DNA of 19,086 nt from Methylobacteriaceae bacterium. Its GTDB lineage: Bacteria > Pseudomonadota > Alphaproteobacteria > Rhizobiales > Beijerinckiaceae. Position 1 is the stretch's first letter. Each line of letters opens with the position of its first letter. The stretch is taken from positions 1-19,086 of the forward strand of contig JACKJE010000034.1 of the NCBI GenBank assembly GCA_020638135.1, given 5' to 3'. The notes below the pieces were generated by a model, which worked only from the letters and a program-made list of their open reading frames with translations, was not told the DNA's origin and searched no databases. Positions 14,460-19,086 of this stretch are shown piece after piece. The position numbers and the translations under genes were made by a program.

Positions 14460-15386
14460 ATGAACTGCGCTCTCGCACCCGCTCTGGCGCTTCTGGTCGC
14501 CGCCGCACGCCGGGTTCCAGCCGGCCCTGGCGCAGGACAAAGGCACGCTCGATCCCAAGCCCCTGCCGGCGCTCGCGCATCCCGAAGCGCCGTCGACGCC
14601 CGCCAAGGAATTGTTCGGCCGGGCGCGCGAACCCGCCGACATGGAAGCGCGTTCGATCGGCTTCTATTCGCGCGGGTGCCTTGCCGGCGGCGAAGCGCTG
14701 CCGTCAATGGCGAGGCCTGGCAGGTGATGCGCCTGTCGCGCCACCGCAATTACGGCAATCCGGCGCTGATCTCGTTTCTCGAGAAATTCGCTCGCGAAGT
14801 GCCCAAGGTATCCAACTGGCCGGGCCTGCTGGTCGGCGACATCTCCCAGCCGCGCGGCGGGCCGATGCTGACGGGCCACGCCTCGCACCAGATCGGGCTC
14901 GACGCCGACATCTGGCTGACGCCGATGCCGAAACGGCGGCTGAGCCGCGAGGAGCGCGAGGAAATGTCGGCGACCAATGTCGTGCGCGCCGACAAGCTGG
15001 ACGTGGACCCCCGCGTCTGGACCGAGGACCATTTCGACGTCATCCGCGCGGCGGCGAAATCGCCGCAGGTGCAGCGCATCTTTGTCAATGCCGCGATCAA
15101 GAAGGCGATGTGCCGCGAGGCGGGGTCCGACCGCGAGTGGCTGCACAAGGTGCGGCCGATGTGGGGCCACAACTACCATTTCCATGTTCGCGTTTTTTGT
15201 CCGCGCGGCGAGGAAGGCTGCTCAGGGCAGGATCCCGTGCCGCCGGGCGACGGCTGCGACCAGCTCGCCTGGTGGTTTCAGCCGAGCGTGCTGCATCCCA
15301 AACCCAATCCCAAGGCCAAGCGCAAGCCGCCGATGACCATGGCGGCCCTGCCGGCGGAATGCCGGGTTGTACTGAAATCTAAGTAA
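14460..15386 (+). CDS. mepA: Penicillin-insensitive murein DD-endopeptidase MepA, with a frame-swapped stretch at ~14508-14702
   Basis: Periplasmic LAS-family zinc peptidase that cuts peptidoglycan cross-links. ATG 14460 starts a signal peptide, MNCALAPALALLVAAA, and the C-terminal two thirds is clearly MepA: VNGEAWQVMRLSRHRNYG, TGHASHQIGLDADIWLTPMP with zinc His and Asp, and MWGHNYHFHVRVFCPRGEEG with the HxH motif. The frame is open for 308 codons, but from ~14508 to ~14702 the MepA sequence lies one frame over: FQPALAQDKGTLDPKPLPA, then EARSIGFYSRGCLAGGEALP. An extra C near 14508 and a missing base near 14702 explain this and cancel out. The literal translation of residues ~17-80 is therefore wrong, while the repaired length is still ~308. 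It is divergent from the L,D-transpeptidase gene, so the two wall enzymes share a regulatory region. Confidence 0.9.
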   Translation: MNCALAPALALLVAAARRVPAGPGAGQRHARSQAPAGARASRSAVDARQGIVRPGARTRRHGSAFDRLLFARVPCRRRSAAVNGEAWQVMRLSRHRNYGNPALISFLEKFAREVPKVSNWPGLLVGDISQPRGGPMLTGHASHQIGLDADIWLTPMPKRRLSREEREEMSATNVVRADKLDVDPRVWTEDHFDVIRAAAKSPQVQRIFVNAAIKKAMCREAGSDREWLHKVRPMWGHNYHFHVRVFCPRGEEGCSGQDPVPPGDGCDQLAWWFQPSVLHPKPNPKAKRKPPMTMAALPAECRVVLKSK

Positions 15387-15416
15387 AATCAGGTGCCTAT
15401 CAATCTATATGCAATC

Positions 15417-15443
15417 GCATCCAGATTGAATGCGTTTGGATGC
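15417..15443. other. Hairpin in the mepA-moxR gap
   Basis: GCATCCA (15417-15423) and TGGATGC (15437-15443) form a perfect 7-base-pair stem with a 13-base loop, 31 bases after the mepA stop. No T-run follows, so it is not a standard terminator. The remaining ~155 bases before moxR show no gene I can support. It could be an operator or RNA structure; no function is shown. Confidence 0.35.
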
Positions 15444-15600
15444 TGGCGGCCGTGCGCGCCGAGGCGCAAGCGTCGCGTCCGCAGGAACGCAAGCGCATGG
15501 CCGCCCGGCGTCGGCCGCGCTTGCATTTGCCGGGCCCCCGCGCGAAACCATTTTCGACATCGGCAAACACGATTTCGCCGAGCGAAAACGAACGAAAGAC

Positions 15601-16569
15601 ATGAACGAACATTCCCGGTCCGGGCCGCGCCCGGTCGTCGCCGAGATCGCCGACATCGAGGCCCGTCTGGAAGCGCAGAACTACATCTGCAATTCCGCGA
15701 TCGCGACCGCGCTGTTCCTGGCGCAGAAACTCGACAAACCCCTGCTGATCGAAGGGCCGCCCGGCGTCGGCAAGACCGAACTCGCCAAGGCGGCCGCCGC
15801 CATGACCGGCAAGGCGCTGATCCGCCTGCAATGCTATGAGGGGCTGGACGAGACCAAGGCGCTCTACGAGTGGAAATACGGCAAGCAGCTGCTCTACACG
15901 CAGGTGCTGAAGGAAAGCTCGGCGACCTTCTGCGGGCGCGCAGGGCCTGAAGGAATCGATCGGCCGCCTGCACGAATTCGACGACACGTTCTTCTCCGAA
16001 GAATTTCTGGAGCCGCGCCCGCTGCTCAAGGCGCTCTGGGAACCGGGCGGCGCGGTGTTGCTGATCGACGAAATCGACAAGGCCGACGACGAATTCGAGG
16101 CCTTTCTGCTCGAATTGCTGTCCGACTACCAGATTTCCGTGCCCGAACTCGGCACGATCAAGGCGCGCTCGACGCCGCTGGTGTTTCTCACCTCCAACAA
16201 CAAGCGCGAACTCGGCGACGCCCTCAAGCGCCGCTGCCTGCACCTGCACATTCCCTTCCCCGACCAGGCGCTGGAACAGTCGATCGTGCGTCGACGCGTG
16301 CCGGAAGCCGAAGCCGCCTCAACGTCCAGCTCGTCGCCTTCGTGCAGGGCCTGCGCAAGCTGGATCTCAAGAAGGTTCCCGCGATTTCCGAGACCCTCGA
16401 CTGGGCGCGCACGCTGGTGCTGATGCACGCGCGCGAACTCGACGCCGATCTCGTGCGCGACACGCTGAACGTGCTCTTGAAATACCAGGACGATATCGAG
16501 GCCGTGGATTCCGAGATTTCAGGCCTGGTGGTCGCGGCGAAGAAGGAAGCGGAGTGGCGGGTGAAGTGA
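15601..16569 (+). CDS. MoxR family AAA+ ATPase (CoxD-like), with a frame-swapped stretch at ~15931-16316
   Basis: AAA+ ATPase that works with a VWA protein to remodel or load metal cofactors into client enzymes (known for MoxR, CoxD, NorQ, CbbQ and RavA). The Walker A motif GPPGVGKT is at residues 52-59, preceded by KLDKPLLIE. The frame is open over 322 codons, but from ~15931 to ~16316 the conserved sequence lies in another frame: GLKESIGRLHEFDDTFFSEE, then Walker B in AVLLIDEIDKADDEFEAFLL, LSDYQISVPELGTIKARSTP and sensor region FLTSNNKRELGDALKRRCLH. It then returns to the first frame at RLNVQLVAFVQGLRKLDLKK. An extra T near 15931 and a missing C near 16316 would explain this. ATG 15601 has only a weak ribosome site. 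Its partner VWA gene follows after a repeat. Confidence 0.88.
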   Translation: MNEHSRSGPRPVVAEIADIEARLEAQNYICNSAIATALFLAQKLDKPLLIEGPPGVGKTELAKAAAAMTGKALIRLQCYEGLDETKALYEWKYGKQLLYTQVLKESSATFCGRAGPEGIDRPPARIRRHVLLRRISGAAPAAQGALGTGRRGVADRRNRQGRRRIRGLSARIAVRLPDFRARTRHDQGALDAAGVSHLQQQARTRRRPQAPLPAPAHSLPRPGAGTVDRASTRAGSRSRLNVQLVAFVQGLRKLDLKKVPAISETLDWARTLVLMHARELDADLVRDTLNVLLKYQDDIEAVDSEISGLVVAAKKEAEWRVK

Positions 16570-16594
16570 GCCACGCTGACGCCGCTGCACCCAC

Positions 16595-16724
16595 CGTCAT
16601 GCCCGGGCTTGTCCCGGGCATCCACGCCGGGCCGCTGCGGTGGCGTCAGGAGTTCGTCGTGCTTGCTAGGCGTCATGTCTACCGCGGCATCGCGTGGATG
16701 GCCGGGACAAGCCCGGCCATGACG
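16595..16724. repeat. REPIN-like repeat pair between moxR and the VWA gene
   Basis: Copy A (16595-16627) and copy B (16692-16724, inverted) are each 33 bases and match at 31 positions. Each holds an internal hairpin, CATGCCCGGG / CCCGGGCATC in A and CATGGCCGGG / CCCGGCCATC in B, around CTTGT. The only two differences are a C/G pair swapped for G/C in the stem, so pairing is conserved. This GTCATGSCCGGGCTTGTCCCGGSCATCCACG type is, from memory, very common in Hyphomicrobiales intergenic regions. It fills nearly the whole 162-base gap, and copy B ends 7 bases before the VWA start codon. Confidence 0.85.
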
Positions 16725-16731
16725 TGCTGAC

Positions 16732-18198
16732 ATGACCCAGATCCTCTCCGACTTTATCCGCGCTCTTCGCGCGCAAGACGTGCGCATCTCGCCGGCCGAG
16801 GCGATCGAGGCCGGGCAGGCGCTGGAGCTGCTCGGCTACGAGAACCGCGAGATTCTGAAACAGGGTCTGTCGAACGCGCTGGCCAAGACCGTCGACGAAA
16901 AGTCCGCCTTCGACGAGACCTTCGACAAGTATTTCGAGTTCCGGTCCTTTTCCGGCAAGTCGCCGGCCGGCGCGCAGGGTGAACAACCGCCGCAGGAGGA
17001 CGCTTCGCCCGATCAGGCGGGCGACCCCGGCGGCCAGCAGGGCCAGGGCGGCGAGGGTGGTTCGCCGACCGGCGGCGGGACCGGCCAGGGGCAGGGCCAG
17101 ACGAGCGCGCCGCCGGACCAGAGCGCAGCGGAAGCAGCCGAAGCCGACCTTCTGGACATTCTCGAACGTGGCGACCGCGCCGAATTGCAGCGAAGGCTGG
17201 CCGAAGCCGCCCGCCGCGCGGGCGTGACCGACATTCGCTTCTTCACCCAGCGCGGCATGTACGGCCTGAAGATCCAGCGCGAGATGGGCTCCGAACGGCT
17301 CGACGACATGATCGCGGAAGCCCGCGATTCAGCCGATCCCGCGCAGCAGTCGGAAGGCGCGCGGCTCGCCGCCTTGCGCGAAATACTGCGCTCGGAAGTG
17401 CGCGACTATGTCGAGCGGCAATTGCAGCTGTTCGCGGCCAACGCGGGTCGGCGTTTGCGCGAGGAAATTTTGGAAAGCGTGCGCCTTTCACAGGTCGAGC
17501 GCACCGACATGAAGCTGATGCACGAACTCGTGCGCAAAATGGCCAAGCGCCTCGTCTCCTTGCATTCGCGGCGCAAGAAGACGGCGCGGCGCGGCCAGCT
17601 CGACGTGCGCCGCACGATCCGCGTCAACATCGAATATGACGGGCTGCTGTTCCACACGATCTGGAAGAAACGCAAGGTCGACCGACCCAAGGTGATGGCG
17701 ATCTGCGACGTTTCAGGCTCCGTCGCGCAAGTTTCCCGTTTTCTTCTAATGTTCCTCTATTCGCTGCACGACGTGATCCCGAACGTGCGCAGCTTCGCCT
17801 TTTCCGGCCAGCTCGGCGAAGTCACCGACCTCTTCGAGCGCGAGGAGATCGACCGCGCCATCGCCGAGACGCTCGACCGGTTCGGCGGCTCGACCGATTA
17901 CGGCGAGGCTTTCGAGACCTTCGAATCGCTGGCGCTGGACGAGATCGACCGCAAGACGACGGTTCTGATCCTCGGCGACGCCCGCAACAACAACGCCGAA
18001 CCGCGCGCGGATATTTTGCGCAAGATCCACGATCGCGCGCGCCGCGTGATTTTCTTGAACCCCGAGCCGCGCAATGCGTGGAATTCCGGCGACAGCGTCA
18101 TGCGGGTCTACGAGCCTTGCGTCGACCGCGCGATTGTCTGCGCCTCGCTGAAGGATCTGGAGCGGGTGGTTTCGGATTTGTTGCGGACGGCGGTGTAG
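16732..18198 (+). CDS. VWA domain-containing protein (CoxE-like), MoxR partner
   Basis: Protein of 488 residues forming the second half of a MoxR-VWA chaperone pair. The N-terminal ~75 residues are conserved-looking (FIRALRAQDVRISPAEAIEA, TVDEKSAFDETFDKYFEF). A Gly/Gln/Pro-rich linker (~80-130) is probably disordered. A helical middle part (~135-310) follows, then the VWA domain from ~320, with a complete MIDAS metal site: D326, S328 and S330 (CDVSGSVA), T388 (FGGSTDYGEAF) and D416 (ILGDARNNNAEPRADI). This matches CoxE-like VWA proteins, which bind a metal and the client. No Shine-Dalgarno is visible before ATG 16732, because the repeat runs up to it. The client is unknown: no carbon monoxide dehydrogenase, methanol dehydrogenase or nitric oxide reductase gene is nearby. 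Confidence 0.9.
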   Translation: MTQILSDFIRALRAQDVRISPAEAIEAGQALELLGYENREILKQGLSNALAKTVDEKSAFDETFDKYFEFRSFSGKSPAGAQGEQPPQEDASPDQAGDPGGQQGQGGEGGSPTGGGTGQGQGQTSAPPDQSAAEAAEADLLDILERGDRAELQRRLAEAARRAGVTDIRFFTQRGMYGLKIQREMGSERLDDMIAEARDSADPAQQSEGARLAALREILRSEVRDYVERQLQLFAANAGRRLREEILESVRLSQVERTDMKLMHELVRKMAKRLVSLHSRRKKTARRGQLDVRRTIRVNIEYDGLLFHTIWKKRKVDRPKVMAICDVSGSVAQVSRFLLMFLYSLHDVIPNVRSFAFSGQLGEVTDLFEREEIDRAIAETLDRFGGSTDYGEAFETFESLALDEIDRKTTVLILGDARNNNAEPRADILRKIHDRARRVIFLNPEPRNAWNSGDSVMRVYEPCVDRAIVCASLKDLERVVSDLLRTAV

Positions 18199-18199
18199 G

Positions 18200-18231
18200 C
18201 GGGCGCTCTTTACGCCCGGTTCTAGCTTTTT
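18200..18231 (+). terminator. Weak possible terminator after the VWA gene
   Basis: CGGGCG (18200-18205) and CGCCCG (18213-18218) form a 6-base-pair stem with a 7-base loop. TTTTT follows only 8 bases later (18227-18231), further than in a good intrinsic terminator. It lies directly after the VWA stop codon. Confidence 0.35.
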
Positions 18232-18255
18232 GCTCGAAAGTTGCGACAATCGATT

Positions 18256-18414
18256 ATGGATGAACTTGAAATCGACCGAAGCGAGAAAGCCGCCGCGTTA
18301 GCCCTTGAGATAAACGCCGCCTTCGAGGAGGACGGCGATGATATTGATCTGTTCCAAGCCGTTGCGCAGCTAGAGTGCCGCACCGAGGACGCAAGTCGTC
18401 GTCTCCGGATCTAG
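18256..18414 (+). CDS. Small acidic hypothetical protein (52 residues)
   Basis: Open frame from ATG 18256 to TAG 18414. The product starts MDELEIDRSEKAAALALEIN and has 15 Asp/Glu against 6 Lys/Arg. The acid is concentrated in residues 24-31, and the C-terminal end is basic (SRRLRI). It looks helical, with no signal peptide or membrane segment. I do not recognise a family. No Shine-Dalgarno is visible, so it would need leaderless or unusual initiation, which lowers confidence. Codons such as TTA, ATA and CTA and a lower GC content set it apart from the metabolic genes and match the convergent gene 3 bases beyond its stop. It could be a small regulator or an antitoxin-like protein, but nothing in the sequence demonstrates either. 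Confidence 0.45.
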   Translation: MDELEIDRSEKAAALALEINAAFEEDGDDIDLFQAVAQLECRTEDASRRLRI

Positions 18415-18417
18415 AAT

Positions 18418-18852
18418 TCAACTAGCGCTTCGGCGTTTGCCTTTCTTGGAAGTTGAACGAGATGACGGTCTCGTCAAGCTGTCTAAGTAGTTGCTAATCG
18501 CCAGATGCAGGGCATCGGCAACCTTTGGAGCGAGCCTGTCCACCAAATCTGGCGCATGTTTGGAGGCTGTTGACGCGAGATATGTCGCTGCGGTTCCTCC
18601 CGCAGCTTTAAACCATTCAAAATATGACACCTCTGGATTTTTTTCGTCAGCCCGTAGCGTTTGATCGACGACCGCTGCCAAGGAAATATTTGAACCGAAA
18701 CTTTGCGCACTCCGAAGCATGATCTCATCGACTTTCTGCTTCGAAAGCCCAAATTCTTCCAGCTCTTTCGCGACAACAGCCGCAAACTGAGGGATGAGCG
18801 CGATTTCAGAATCGATTTGTCTTGTAATTGTCGCCGGCAAACTTTCTGTCAT
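18418..18852 (-). CDS. Hypothetical protein (144 residues)
   Basis: Unrecognised protein starting at ATG 18852, with a good ribosome site, GGGGAG, 7 bases upstream, so it is probably a real gene. It starts MTESLPATITRQIDSEIALI. Residues ~20-70 look amphipathic-helical (QFAAVVAKELEEFGLSKQKV, EIMLRSAQSFG). FEWFKAAGGTAATYLASTAS near 78-97 is mildly hydrophobic but too weak for a confident membrane helix. The last ~15 residues are a basic Ser/Lys/Arg tail (RSTSKKGKRRSAS). Base composition is visibly lower in GC than the neighbours, suggesting transfer. It converges on the 52-residue gene with 3 bases between the stops, and it is divergent from the SRP RNA gene. No function can be assigned. Confidence 0.7.
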   Translation of the reverse strand: MTESLPATITRQIDSEIALIPQFAAVVAKELEEFGLSKQKVDEIMLRSAQSFGSNISLAAVVDQTLRADEKNPEVSYFEWFKAAGGTAATYLASTASKHAPDLVDRLAPKVADALHLAISNYLDSLTRPSSRSTSKKGKRRSAS

Positions 18853-18914
18853 TACAAATCTCCCCGCTATCGGTTCCGATTTAGATCATACTGCAAAGGC
18901 TCAAACTACACCCC

Positions 18915-18945
18915 TTGCACCCCGCCCCCGCATGGTCCACATAGG
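18915..18945 (+). promoter_or_regulatory. Possible promoter of the SRP RNA gene
   Basis: TTGCAC (18915-18920) lies 17-19 bases before CACATAGG (18938-18945), about the right distance from the predicted RNA 5' end near 18947. The -10 match is poor, so this is a placement by position more than by sequence. Confidence 0.35.
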
Positions 18946-18946
18946 G

Positions 18947-19044
18947 GCCGGGAGGTTGGCGGTGGACGCACCACTCGCCAACCGGGTCAGGTCCGGAAGG
19001 AAGCAGCCCTAACGAGACCGGGCGGGTCTCTGTCCAGCCTCCTA
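18947..19044 (+). ncRNA. ffs: Signal recognition particle RNA (4.5S, small bacterial type)
   Basis: RNA scaffold of the signal recognition particle. It binds Ffh and targets ribosomes making membrane proteins to FtsY and the translocon, where YidC also acts. The universally conserved apical domain is present: GGTCAGGTCCGGAAGGAAGC (18985-19004), followed by AGCCCTAACGAG, with the GGAA tetraloop and the Ffh-binding asymmetric loop. GGAGG at 18951-18955 pairs with CCTCC at the 3' end (~19038-19042) to close the hairpin, giving about 98 nucleotides, the normal size for this class. Exact ends are estimated from pairing. Confidence 0.95.
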
Positions 19045-19058
19045 CTTTGACGCCGTAT

Positions 19059-19086
19059 CGTCATTGCGAGGAGCGGAGCGACGAAG
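19059..19086 (+). repeat. Start of a CGTCATTGCGAGGAGCGGAG-type interspersed repeat (cut by the window end)
   Basis: CGTCATTGCGAGGAGCGGAG followed by CGACGAAG reaches the last base of the window. From memory, this begins a repeat found in many copies in proteobacterial genomes, usually continuing with CAATCC. The rest lies outside, so its partner and orientation cannot be seen. It begins about 15 bases after the SRP RNA. Confidence 0.6.

Noticed and set aside
13682..16569. Programmed frameshifting in LDT, mepA and moxR
   Set aside because: Junctions show no shared slippery sequence and no stimulatory structure, some need +1 and others -1, and three shifts in one short gene would be unworkable. 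Sequence error fits better.
18256..18852. Toxin-antitoxin module
   Set aside because: The two genes are convergent, not in one operon, and neither matches a toxin or antitoxin family I recognise.

Overview
The window reads as high-GC alphaproteobacterial chromosome, most likely Hyphomicrobiales (Rhizobiales). The evidence is the rpmH-rnpA-yidC order with no yidD, a compact alphaproteobacterial-type SRP RNA, a PuuD-type cytochrome c urate oxidase, a MoxR/VWA chaperone pair, and four families of interspersed palindromic repeats of a kind common in this order. I cannot fix the genus. Most of the window is ordinary core and metabolic gene content. I found no CRISPR array, transposase, phage gene or tRNA.

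Layout. 1-2200 (minus strand): the rpmH-rnpA-yidC unit, with a strong sigma70-type promoter, a GTG-started rpmH missed by ATG-based calling, and a repeat pair between rpmH and rnpA. 2328-4311: a DUF1003 membrane protein converging on hrcA. 4479-6734: a GntR/FCD regulator and an altronate dehydratase-family enzyme, both starting with TTG, with candidate operator sites upstream. 6741-8775 (minus): a nitrilase-superfamily gene overlapping puuD by 4 bases. 8787-8878: a perfect 24-base inverted repeat enclosing a terminator. 8881-10980 (minus): a two-domain enoyl-CoA hydratase/3-hydroxyacyl-CoA dehydrogenase, divergent from paaI-purU (11161-12469). 12483-13553 (minus): an LDH2/MDH2-type dehydrogenase.

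13682-16569: cell-wall genes (an L,D-transpeptidase and a divergent MepA endopeptidase), then a MoxR AAA+ ATPase and, beyond a second repeat pair, its VWA partner (to 18198). The reading frames in this stretch are corrupted by about seven single-base indels. In mepA and moxR the indels cancel, so each looks like an intact gene but has a garbled middle. An eighth indel splits the nitrilase gene at about 8592. I favour consensus errors over true gene decay, because conserved protein sequence continues across every junction.

18256-18852: a small, more AT-rich islet with two unrecognised convergent genes. It is followed by the SRP RNA gene (ffs) and the start of a fourth repeat. The best leads for anything undescribed are the islet, the nitrilase-puuD coupling, and the LDT with a long His/Lys/Arg/Tyr-rich tail. 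The MoxR-VWA pair is a known class with an unknown client.
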